Origin: Haplomitrium mnioides
Lineage: Eukaryota > Marchantiophyta > Haplomitriopsida > Calobryales
Length of the DNA: 24,357 nt
Reading direction: 5' to 3'
NCBI GenBank assembly: GCA_049999725.1
Contig: JBNGIS010020384.1
Location: 1-24,357 of the forward strand
Shown: positions 1 to 8,696 of the stretch, one piece after another
Position numbering within the stretch: the stretch's first letter is position 1
Layout of the letters: the number at the start of each line of letters is the position of its first letter
The notes under the pieces: model-generated
What the model was told of the DNA's origin: nothing
The model's database searches: none
What the model saw: only the letters and a program-made list of their open reading frames with translations
Translations under genes and position numbers: made by a program

Positions 1-144
1 AAAGCTAGTGGCTAGAAAATAATCCAATAGAATATCTATAAAAACCAATCATGCTTACTAGCAAAAAGTCTTACTTTTGAACTCACTAAAATAATAGAAA
101 TAAAAGTTCATTCACTTGTCTAAAATCATTTAAACAAACTTTCA
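1..144. other. AT-rich flank without recognisable feature
   Basis: Non-repetitive AT-rich sequence before the minisatellite begins. No open frame of note, no RNA gene and no retroelement similarity was seen. It may be the host DNA in which the minisatellite arose. Confidence 0.5.
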
Positions 145-519
145 ATCAATAAGTCTCTTGGCATTTCAATGAGCTCTTGCATCAATACTTCTTTCGTCAT
201 TTCCATTAGCACTCTCATCAATGCATCTCCTATCATTTTGCATCATTTCCATATACTCTTTTATCAATACATCCATAAGCGCTTTTATCAATATGTCTTT
301 TTCCATAGACTCTTTTATCAATTCGTCCATAAGCACTTTTATCAATACGTCTTTTGTCATTTATATTAGCTCTCTCATCAATGCATCTACAATAATCTTT
401 TATCATTTCCATAAATTCTTTTATCAATACGTCTTTCCATAGACTCTTTTATCAATACGTCCATAATCACTTTTATCAATACATCTTTTGTCATTTCCAT
501 TAGCTCTCTCATCAATGCA

Positions 520-529
520 NNNNNNNNNN
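520..529. other. Assembly gap (10 N)
   Basis: Ten undetermined bases inside the minisatellite. The real missing length is unknown because the gap lies in tandem repeats. Confidence 0.99.
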
Positions 530-1320
530 TTATCAATACATCTTTTGTCATTTCCATTATCTCTCTAGTCAATACATCTCTAATCATCTGGTATCATTTC
601 CATCAACTCTCATATCAATAAGTCTTTTGTCATTTCCACAAGCTCTCCTATTAATGCATCTCCTATCATCTTGAATCATTTCCATGAGCTCTCCCATCAA
701 TACATCTTTTTTCATTTTCGTAAGTTGTCTTATTAATACGTCGAGTTTCATTCCCATTAGCTCTTTCATCAATGTATCTCCTATCATCTTCTTTCCCTAC
801 TATGAGCTCTTCTATTAATACATCTTTTGTCGTTTCCATTAGCTCTCTTATAAATACATCACCAATCACCTAGTATCAATTCTATAATTTCCTTTATCAA
901 TACATCTTTTGTCATTTCCATGACCTCTCTGGTCAATACATCTTTCTTCATTTCCATTATCTCTCTAGTCAATACATCTCCTATCAGCTCATATCATTTC
1001 CATCAACTCTCCTATCAATAAGTTTGTTGTCATTTCCACAAGCTCTCCTATGAATACGTCTAGTGTCATTCTTATTAGCTCTTTCATCAATTCATCTCCT
1101 CTCATCTTCTATCATTTCCATGAGTTTTCCTATCAATATATTTTTTGCCATTTCAATAAGCTCTCCTATCAAAACCTCGAGTGTCATTTCGAGTAGCTCT
1201 CTCATCAATCCATCTCCTATTATCTTTTATCATTTCCATGAGCTCTCCTATGAATACGTCTTTTGTCACTTCCATTATCTCTCTTGTAAATACGTGGAGT
1301 ATCAATTCCATTAGCTCTCT

Positions 1321-1330
1321 NNNNNNNNNN
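1321..1330. other. Assembly gap (10 N)
   Basis: A second run of ten N in the same minisatellite. Unit counts across it cannot be trusted. Confidence 0.99.
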
Positions 1331-1498
1331 ATTTCCATGAGCTCTCCTATAAAAAAAGTCTTTTGTAAGTTCAATTAGCTCTCCTTTCAATACGTAGAGT
1401 GTCATTTCCATTAGCTCTTTCATCAATGTGTCTATAGTCATCTAGTATCATTTCCATGATCTCTCCTATTAATATGTTTTTTTTTTAATTTCCATTAG

Positions 1499-2226
1499 TG
1501 TCGCGACCTTCTCCTTGGCCTTGGCTCATGAAGAGAATAATGGCTCATGAAGAGTTTATTCTCATGGAAGGAGAGCAGCACGGTTAAACAAGGCCTTTTA
1601 TGAGATGGCCTCGGACCCCGATTTATCCCTTTCCTGCACTAATGGCCTTGAGTTTTTTGGCATTGTAGTCACTCAACACCCACACCAAGAACCACATCCC
1701 ACTGTTTCTCCTCATGCACAACCCCAAGCCAAGATTGGACCCGCTCAGATCTTGTCTTTCTAGCGGTCATTCATTCCTCCTCGAAAACTTTTTCAATCTG
1801 TCATATCTACACCATTTCAAAGGGAATAATACTTACAAGACTACTCCTACAAGTTGGACACACTCCTGCACCGAAAACATACAAGGGCCAGCTACTCTAA
1901 CACCCTAACTATACTCTCAATGCACTCTCTACATGCTCTACGATGCCTCTAAGACTTATTCACAACTATAAAGAAAAGCATATAAACAATTCTACACTAT
2001 GTACTCGATAGAAGTGTAGAGCGCCATTGACAAGAGACTCCCGACACCACCAGTGTCTCCACGCAACACTTCACACTTTGGCCGACCTACTCTTAGACAC
2101 ATCACTGCTAGTTTATACCCTCCGTTGTAGAGGGTCTTGGATTCACTTCCGCAAGCTTGGAAGAGGTTCAATTAACTTCCACCTTTAGAAGACAATCCTC
2201 TCCACTGTAGGACACACTCCACCCAT
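1499..2226 (-). mobile_element. 3' part of a long LTR (LTR0), element 0
   Basis: Read on the minus strand, this stretch parallels the last ~740 bp of LTR1 (about 10370-11120). The best matches are 2150-2226 against 10370-10440 (motif GAGAGGATTGTCTTCTA) and the outer end: a GGCCATCT-ATAAAAG block at about 1590-1620, then AAGGCC, then the terminus GGTCGCGACA at 1499-1508. LTR1 ends in the related GGGGCATGACA. The middle is too diverged to align by eye, so this is a distant subfamily member. It also holds a 13 bp direct repeat (GGCTCATGAAGAG at 1523 and 1542). Its inner edge joins RNase H sequence directly; integrase and most of the LTR are missing. Confidence 0.6.
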
Positions 2227-2690
2227 CTGCACTTCAAATCAAACTCCTGCAGGAGAAGCACCCACCTCACAATCCGCCCTATCACATCTGGTTTATTTAC
2301 CATGTACTTGAGAGAATTATGATCGATGTGAAAGATCACCTTGTAATGCAACAAGTAATGATTCTTAAGGCTTCCCAATCCGTAGTAGAGTAATTCTTCT
2401 CCAATGGGTCCACTAGTCTACTAGCTAAGTAAATCGGATGATCCATGCCCTTCTCATCTGTCTGGCTCAATACCGCCCCGATGCAGAAGCCGGACACATC
2501 AATCAATACGTGAAATTCTCTCCCCCAGCTGGGAGGCACTAGAACAAGAGCACTCGCCAATCGCCTCTTCAACTCCATGAAGCTCGCCAGCCTTTCGAGG
2601 GTGGCTTCAAATGTGCTTCCCCCCTTGGTCATTTGGGTGAGGGGGAGAGCCACCGAGGCAAACTAGTCGATAAATCTTCTATAGTACCCC
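2227..2690 (-). pseudogene. RNase H domain fragment, Ty3/gypsy pol (element 0)
   Basis: Minus-strand frames at 2653-2336 and 2378-2172 carry the Ty3/gypsy RNase H region downstream of RT. Visible are the first catalytic-type Asp in the context LIDVSGFCIGAVLSQ (GAT at 2498-2500), then a YSTTDWEAL segment with Glu, then an IDHNSLKYMVNKP segment with the DH pair near 2310. A frameshift separates the two frames near 2350-2380. The C-terminal frame runs across the junction at about 2226 into LTR sequence, so the last residues are not pol. Equivalent to about 5930-6380 of element 1 on the other strand. Confidence 0.85.
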
Positions 2691-3681
2691 ATGCACCCAA
2701 AGAAGCCTTGCACCTCCTTCAAGTTGGTGGGGAATGAGACTTTAATCTAGATGGCAATTTTCTCCTAGTCTACTTCAATGCCTCTACTGGAAATCCTTTG
2801 TCCGAAGAGTATTCCTTCCTTCACCTTGAAGAAACACTTGCCTGGGTGTAATCTCATCCTTGTCTCTTTGCAGCGTTGGAGGGTGACCTCACATCTCGCT
2901 CGTGATCGTACAACTTGCCATACACCACAAAATTGTCGATGAAGATCTCCAGAAATTTCCTAAAGTAATCATGGAAGATGTTCATCATCATCCTTTGAAA
3001 AGTTCCTATTGCGTTGTATAGTCCGAAAGGCATCTTTCAGAAGGCAAACACTTCTCATTCTGTGGTGAATGCCATCTTCAAATGATCCTCCTCCCGGATC
3101 CAAATCTGGTTGTACCCAAAGCATACATCCAAGAAGTTATAGACCTCTTGTCCTGCCACCAAATCCAGCACTCCGTCCGTGAAGGGAAACGGGCAATGGT
3201 ACTTCTTTGTGGTCTCATTGAGCCTCCAAAAATCCTAGCACACTCGGATTTTCTGTTCACCATCCTACCCGACTTTCTTGGGCACCACCACCAACGGGGA
3301 CACCCATTCACTGTTTAACACCGGGTAGATGAAATCCACCTCCAGCAACTTGTCGATCTCCTCCTTCATCAATAGGGAGAATCGTGGGTTCATCCTGTAT
3401 TAGCGCTGTCTAACAGGGATTGCTTCGGGTTCTAAGTCAATCCTGTGTTCCCTCAATTCCCTCGAGACTCCCTTCAAATCCACGTGACTCCAAGCAAAGG
3501 CATCACTAAAGTTTATTAAGAGATAGGTGATGGCTTGCTCCGATTCTTTAGGCAATTCAGAGCCTATGTGGAATGTCCGTCCCTTTCGGACAACCAGTTG
3601 CTTGTGTTGGGATTCCCACACCACCCCCATCTCGTTTCTCCAATGCACACCTTCTTCTTGCATCAAGGTCGCTAATCGCAA
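2691..3681 (-). pseudogene. Reverse transcriptase fragment, Ty3/gypsy pol (element 0)
   Basis: Read from 3681 downward, the RT begins with the conserved pre-RT segment (SHVDLKG at about 3480), then PVRQR followed by a stop, then the template-binding part (SPLVVVPKK near 3270-3300), and reaches the catalytic loop at 2932-2937. The loop reads I-D-N followed by FVVYG, so the second Asp of the usual pair is Asn. Several frameshifts and stops break the domain (for instance stop TAA near 3400). It aligns throughout with 4894-5890 of element 1. RT would copy the element RNA into cDNA; this copy cannot be functional. Confidence 0.88.
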
Positions 3682-3917
3682 CCCCCTTCCACCGAGAGAG
3701 ACTCTTCGGACTTCTCTATGTCCGCCCTCTGCATCCGATGAGACACTTCGGACCTATCCTTTCTTGCGGCCTTAGTGTCCTCACCCACTACTAGATCTTC
3801 AGTGTATTTCCTCAGATTGTGACGTGTTTCTGTGTACTTTCCTATCTCAATATGATTGATAGACACCACACGTTCTTCAAACAGATCCTCTTCCATGGCC
3901 TCACTGACCATCGGAAC
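3682..3917 (-). pseudogene. Protease-RT linker (element 0)
   Basis: An open minus-strand stretch (3911-3672) rich in Glu, Lys and Arg joins the protease to RT. It lines up with 13690-13945 of element 2 and the start of element 1 (4699-4893). Shared pieces include a VVSxN-type segment and SEVSH. No domain is recognised; it is a charged spacer. Confidence 0.7.
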
Positions 3918-4421
3918 CTAGTAGTGGTATTCTGATTCTTCCTCCTCTTTGGACCACTCACTATTGTACTCCTCTTCCGCATGCGTTTCCCCCAGGTGAG
4001 GAACCGGTCTATAGTGCACCACCGTCTTCTCTAGACCAAACACTAATGTCGAATTGCCCCAATTATGCATGACACATGCCCCACAAAGCCACAGTCTTTC
4101 AATTAGTATAGTGTATGGAGATGATGTGGCTGGCAACATGACCAGGTAGTTCAACTTGAGTTCTTTTCCTCCAATGAAGGTAGGCACTCGGAGGAGGGAG
4201 CCTAATGGTTTCATCCAGGATCCATCTGCCAACCTCATGATTCTGGTTGTGGGTTTGAATTCCGTGAATCCTAGTTTGTGAGTAGTCTCATCGACTATAA
4301 TGTTCACCCTTGCCCCTTTGTCTGCGAGCTCCAACGACAATGTGCACCCCGCGATCTGAATGTCGATGTCGAGGACCCCCTTATCCATACATACCAGTTG
4401 TAGATCCGCTTGAGCTCCCAC
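3918..4421 (-). pseudogene. Retropepsin-like aspartic protease domain (element 0)
   Basis: A 167-codon minus-strand frame without stops, the best preserved protease copy here. In order it shows an LQLVC start, IDIQIAGCTLSLELADKGA with the active-site region at 4311-4322, RLADGS, and HNWGNSTLVFG near the C-terminus. Aspartic proteases of this family cut the Gag-Pol polyprotein. The residue after the catalytic Asp is Lys (AAA) where Ser, Thr or Gly is normal; the element 2 copy has Arg (AGA). The C-terminus is Glu/Ser-rich and leads into the linker before RT. Confidence 0.85.
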
Positions 4422-4697
4422 TCAAGGCAGACTTCTCCCCCTCTTGGCTCCCATTAGCAATTCTCGAAGCTGCCTCCTATACAACAGGCTATCCTGGATT
4501 AATTGGCCCACTGTGGCCATAACAGGGCAGTCTCACATCTACCAAGATGCTCTAGGGAACGGGTTTTACTCCACCTTCTAGGGCTGTGATCTTTGTCCTT
4601 GCTTCCTTGGGCTCTCCCTATTGTTTGCTGACCTCCTTCAAGGTCTTGATCGTGGCCTACTCTCCTTCCAAAGCCTCTTGAGCCTCCAACTACTTCC
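4422..4697 (-). pseudogene. Gag-protease linker remnant (element 0)
   Basis: Minus-strand sequence that aligns block by block with 12905-13164 of element 2 (for example TGAGACTGCCCTGT near 4530 and AGGAAGTAGTTGGAGGC near 4690). In element 2 this part predicts a Glu/Lys-rich coiled-coil-like stretch between Gag and protease. Homology stops sharply at about 4697, where the strand of the retroelement homology reverses. Confidence 0.7.
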
Positions 4698-4702
4698 TCA
4701 AG
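4694..4702. other. Inversion junction between two retroelement fragments
   Basis: Left of this point the homology to element 2 is on the minus strand (equivalent to ~12905 onward). Right of it, the homology is on the plus strand and starts at the equivalent of ~13753 (AAGTGATGTCTGTTAAC against GAAGTGGTGTCTGTTAAC). The two parts overlap in content (both carry RT and RNase H), so this is a head-to-head join of two element copies, not a simple flip inside one. Confidence 0.8.
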
Positions 4703-5898
4703 TGATGTCTGTTAACTAGATCAAGCTCGCAGAGTGCTTGGAGACAAAGCACAGGCTAAGGGGATCCATTGAATATCTTGCAAGGGAGGAGGACATTGAC
4801 ACTAGAAGAAAATAGAGGTCTGAAGTGTCTCATCTAATGCAAGAGGAGGAACCAAAAAAAGTCCGAAGAGTCTCCTCGGGTAGAAGGGGGTTTCGATTGG
4901 CGATCTTGATGCAAGAAGGCGGTGCACAATGGAGGAACAAGGTGGGGGTAGTGCAGGAATCAGAGCACAAACAACTGGTTGTCCAGAAGGGATGGATATT
5001 CCACATAGGCTCTGAATTACCCAATCAAGTAGAGCCAGCAATCACCCATCTCCTCACAAATTTCAGCAACACCTTTGCTTGGAGTCATGTGGATCTGAAG
5101 GGAGTCCTCAGGGAATTGGAGGGACACAGAATTGACTTGGAACGTGGGGCAATCCTTGGAAGACAGCGCCAGTATAAGATGAATCCCTCATTCTTGTTGT
5201 TAGTGAAGGAGGAGATCGACAAACTACTGGAGGCAGATTTCATCTACACGGTTTTAAATAGTGAATGGGTGTCCCCACTGGTGGTGGTGCCCAAAAAGGT
5301 CGGCCAGGATGGAGAACAAAAGATCGAGTGTCCGAGGATTTCAGGAAGCTAAATGAGACCACACAAAAGGACCACTACCCGTTGACATTCACGGATAGGG
5401 TGTTCATTTTGGTGGCAGGACAAGAAGTCTCCACCTTCATGGATGGATATTCAAGACACAAGAAGATCTGGATCGAGGAGGAGGATCAGTTAAAGACGGC
5501 GTTAACTACGGAATAAGGGGTGTTTGCGTTCCAAATGATGCCTTTTAGACTCTGCAACACACCAAGAACCTTTCAGCAGATGATGATGAACATTTTCCAC
5601 AATTACTTGAGGAAATTTTAGGAGATCCTCATCAATGATTTTGTGGTGTATGGGAAGCTCTGCGATCATGAGCGGGATGTGAGGCTCACCCTCCAACGCT
5701 GCAAGGAGACATGGCTGAGATTACACCTAGGTAAGTGCTTCTTTGGAGTGAAGAAAGGGATACTCCTCGGGCACAGAATTTCTAGTCGAGGCATTGAGGT
5801 AGACCATGAAAAGATTGCAATGTGGATGAATGTGTCGATTCCCACCAACTTGAAGGAGGTGCAAGGCTTCCTCGATTGTGTGGGCTATTATTAGAGAT
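4699..5898 (+). pseudogene. Reverse transcriptase region, Ty3/gypsy pol (element 1)
   Basis: The stretch starts with the protease-RT linker (EVSHLMQEEEPKK at about 4825), then the pre-RT segment (WRNKVGVV, HIGSELP, FAWSHVDLKG at 5070-5105), then the RT fingers (WVSPLVVVPKK at 5260-5300), DFRKLNET at 5336-5360 in another frame, and the catalytic loop at 5634-5639. There the usual Asp pair reads N-D, followed by FVVYG. A stop TAG at 5619-5621 lies just before it and TAA occurs at 5514. The thumb/connection part (LGHRISSRGIEVDHEK, VQGFLDCVGYY) follows at 5643-5890. At least two frameshifts are present. Compared with element 0 it is about equally decayed but with different lesions. Confidence 0.9.
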
Positions 5899-6500
5899 TT
5901 ATTGATCTGTTTGCGTGAGTGGTTTTAACCCTCACCGAAATGACAAACAGGGGCAACACATTTGAAGCCATCCTTGATAGGTTGTTGAGCTTCCTTGAGT
6001 TGAAGCGACAACTAGCAAGTGCTCCCATACTTGTGCCGCCCGGTTGAGGGAAAGAATTCCACATCATGATCAATGTGTTCAGCTTCTACATCGAGGCAAG
6101 ATTAAGCCAAACAGATGAGAAGTGCATGGACCTTCCAATTTACTTTGTAAGCACGCTACTAGCTCCAACGGAGAAAAATTACTCTACCACCGATCGGAAG
6201 GCCCTTGGGATCATTTATGCCTTGAAAAAAATTCAAGCATTAGCTTTTGCATTACAAGATGATCTTTCACACTGATCACAATGCTCTCAAGTATCTAGTG
6301 AACAAGCCTAATGTGACATGCCGGATTTTGAGGTGGGTGCTTCTCCTGTAGGAGTTTGACTTTGAAGTGCGGATCAAACAAGGAAAAAAACATAGCAATG
6401 CCGATTTCTTCTCCCAAGTGGTTGGACCAATCAACGAAAAGGAGGTAAATGACGCTTTCTCGTATGAGAATCTGTTCAAAATCAAAGCATAAAAGCCCAC
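5899..6500 (+). pseudogene. RNase H region and linker (element 1)
   Basis: Frame 6066-6275 carries the RNase H start, with HIMINVFSFYIEARLSQ and YSTTDRKALGIIYALKK. The first acidic residue is Asn (AAT at 6072-6074), whereas element 0 keeps Asp there. After a frameshift near 6255 comes FHTDHNALKYLVNKP (about 6261-6305), then RILRWVLLL with a stop, and a FEVRIKQGKKHSNAD-type segment typical of the RNase H C-terminal side. RNase H removes the RNA strand during reverse transcription. The copy is dead. Confidence 0.85.
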
Positions 6501-7480
6501 AGATTATGTCGCCATAATTGTATTCCTCCTTGCAGCCCAAATTCCGAAGGGCAACAATAGAGAGGAAGCTGCGGTTTTCCTCCGAAGGATGAAACCATAC
6601 CTTTCTATAAAGGGAGTGTTGCATAAGCGAGGCTATAATGGGATGATCAGAAGATGCTTGGAGCGGGACCAATCCACGATGGTGATGCAGGCCTTGCACG
6701 GAGAGGAGGTGGGAGGCCATTTTGCAGCGGATGCCACGGTAAGGAAAATTTTGGATACACGGTAATAGTGGCCAACGCTGCACAAGGATGTGCAATTTTG
6801 GGTGAAGAGATAAAACGCTTGTCAAAGATCGAAAAGGCCAGCAACTAGCCAACATCACCTCTTGGTCCTAATAATCCCACTAACACCCTTTGAAAAATGG
6901 AGCATTGATTTCATCGAGTCGATTGCACCATCCATCCAAAAGGGAAACAGGTACATTTTGCTGGCCATGGATTGCGCCACTAAATGGGTGGAAGCCAGAG
7001 CCACCTGGAAGGATGATGCAAAAATGGTGGTTGCCTTCTTGTATGGGCAAATGTTTTGCAAGTTTGGGCCCCCACTAGTGACCAAGGCATGCACTTCATC
7101 AACTAGGAAATCAAAGACCTGACCTCAAGATACCTTATCAAGCACCGCTGCACTAGGACTTGTCATCCGAAGGCAAACGGGCTAACAAAGAGGGCAAATG
7201 GGATCATGGGCAAAATCCTTAGCAAGATGGTGGCAGCAAACAAGGCTAATTGGGATCTCAAATTGCTGAAAGCAACATACGCCTATAACTTGGCCTACAA
7301 GACCACCATCAGCCACTACGCATATTTCCTAGTCTTTGGACAACAAGCCCTGGTACCAGTGGAGTACAAAGTACCCACCCAAAGATTGTTGGAGGAAGAA
7401 ATGATGACAGAGGATCAGAATAGGAGGGAAAGTTTCTATCAGCTGGAGAGCCTAGAGGAGGCAAGGGAGCAAGCTTAGGG
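6501..7480 (+). pseudogene. Integrase (element 1)
   Basis: A zinc-binding HHCC-like region lies at about 6690-6830 (ALHGEEVGGHFAADATV, then NACQRS), interrupted by TAA/TAG near 6764. The catalytic core starts at 6862 with WSIDFIESI (first Asp GAT at 6907-6909) and YILLAMDCATKWVEA. After a frameshift near 7070 the second Asp is in SDQGMHF (GAC at 7080-7082). The third acidic position in HPKANGLTKRANG is Lys (AAG at 7188-7190) where the family has Glu. Frame 7206-7478 continues with the C-terminal part of the core (NWDLKLLKATYAYN, LVFGQQALVPVEY). Integrase would insert the cDNA; the loss of Glu and the frame breaks show it is inactive. Confidence 0.9.
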
Positions 7481-7785
7481 GCGATTGGAGCACCACCAGA
7501 GACTGCGCAAGAAGCAACCTGACAAGGGCCTGAAACCTACAGATCTCTGTGAGGGAGATATAGTGATGTTATACGACAACTGATTTGTACATTTCCTAGG
7601 GAAGTTACACACCAGATAGATGGGACCCTTTGCTTTGCGAAAGGTGCATCGAAACAGGTTCGTAGAATTGGAAACATTGGAGGGGCAGAAATTTGCCAAT
7701 CGAGTACGTTTTGATCACCTCAAAAGGTATGTGAACAAGGAGGAAGATGGAGGGGGACCAGGGTCTATCCGTTTGGGGGATTTAA
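7481..7785 (+). pseudogene. Integrase C-terminal tail and 3' end of internal region (element 1)
   Basis: Continues from integrase with a basic segment (RLRKKQPDKGLKPTDLCEGD), a GPF-type motif (MGPFAL near 7620, preceded by a TAG where Trp is usual) and RVRFDHLKRYVNKEED at about 7700-7745. No chromodomain is visible, unlike the nested element. Purine-rich sequence follows (7738-7760), and GTTTGGGGGA at 7771-7780 lies just before the LTR. The same layout recurs at 14464-14757. Confidence 0.75.
7771..7780 (+). promoter_or_regulatory. Candidate polypurine tract upstream of LTR1
   Basis: G-rich stretch GTTTGGGGGA five bases before the inferred LTR1 start (TG at 7786). Plus-strand DNA synthesis in LTR elements is primed from such a tract. 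The LTR2 counterpart near 14742-14751 is decayed. A longer purine run at 7738-7760 is an alternative. Confidence 0.45.
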
Positions 7786-7790
7786 TGCGG

Positions 7791-7850
7791 CATGTGTGAG
7801 TGTGTGAGTGTGTTAGTGTATGAGGGTGTGAGTGTGTGAGTATTTTGCAA
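7791..7850 (+). repeat. GTGTGAGT-rich low-complexity start of LTR1
   Basis: About seven imperfect copies of an 8 bp GTGTGAGT-like word (GTGTTAGT, GTATGAGG and others) at the LTR start. LTR2 has a shortened, GT-enriched version at 14766-14808, so copy number differs between the two LTRs. Confidence 0.75.
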
Positions 7851-8696
7851 TTGCGGTACGGCAACTTTGTATCTAGCCAGACAACCGCCATTTCTGAGGA
7901 GGCAACCAACAGAGTGGAATGCAGGAGGGTGTTCGCAAAGACGCTTCACACTAAAAGAGGGAGTTATGTTAGCCAGTGAAATAAGGTGCTATGGAAGAAT
8001 TGTTGGAATCAGAGCCAACATAAAAAAATTCTCCTCTCGTAAGTGTTAAGGTACCCTAGAAGTAGTGGATCAACTCATATCAGTAAGTAAGAGCAGATTG
8101 CCTAGATCCGAGGAGTGGAATTGGGCTGGTGGAGGGGAAGGAAGAGAGGCCGACAAAAGAAGAGCTTGCGAGATCACTTCGCAATTGGAAAGGGAGCTAT
8201 GTCAGTTGGCGAAGGAAGGCACCACTAAAAATTTGAAGGAAGTGGAAGAGATCATGCAAGCATCTTTGAAATGCAGGAATCGATGTCTCGATAGGGAGGA
8301 ACAGAACGCTCACTAGAGGCAATAAACCTAGAGATGGAAGGAAGGACGACCTTGGTAGTGGAGAAGGATTGAGGCCCAGATGAGGAGAGCTAGGAGCGTG
8401 GAACAAGAATCAAAGTTAGACATGAGATGGAAGTGACTGCAGGTAAGGGGAAAGGCTGCATCACAAACTTTCAGGTGAAGTGAGTGGGATCAAGAGGGCA
8501 AAGGCGAAGATCTGCATGAGGCAACGACGAGCTAGGAGATCAGGGGTTGCTTTGTTTCCCTCAGCATAGATGGGTCTCACCAGGATCTGCATCCTTTTCA
8601 GACTTCTAGCAATCTACTCGACGGTTCTGAAGAAAGTCTCAAAAGGAAGAGAGGGTGGAAGCATTTCCAAAGGAATGTATGGACACGGTCCCTTAA

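Larger units (their letters stand above)
145..1498. repeat. Minisatellite with 36 bp and 46 bp units in higher-order arrangement
   Basis: The array repeats a degenerate unit of about 36 bp (core TTTCCATTAGCTCTC, then TCAATACATCTTTTGTCA). Some units carry an extra 10 bp block of the form CCTATCATCT, making about 46 bp. That block or a decayed form of it starts at 229, 389, 580, 662, 780, 861, 980, 1098, 1216 and 1432. From 580 to 1216 the steps are 82, 118, 81, 119, 118 and 118 bp, which equals 36+46 or 36+36+46. The plus strand is strongly pyrimidine-rich and G-poor. On the minus strand a 36 bp unit reads as a 12-residue peptide repeat (roughly MTKDVLIRELME), but the 46 bp unit shifts the frame, so the array is not one coding frame. 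It abuts the terminus of a minus-strand LTR at 1499. Confidence 0.9.

Noticed and set aside
145-1498. Coding exon with 12-residue repeats on the minus strand
   Set aside because: The 46 bp units and the 118 bp higher-order period are not multiples of three, so frames break every few units. No start, splice or domain context.
4310-4522. 70-codon plus-strand frame
   Set aside because: Shadow of the minus-strand protease and linker of element 0.
6295-6858. 187-codon minus-strand open frame, the longest in the window
   Set aside because: It lies antisense to RNase H and integrase of element 1, shows no family resemblance, and stays open mainly because stops accumulate on the sense strand.
2227-7785. 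Endogenous pararetrovirus instead of a retrotransposon
   Set aside because: Integrase with zinc-binding and D,D,E-type core, LTRs, primer site and polypurine tract are all present, and no movement-protein sequence was seen.
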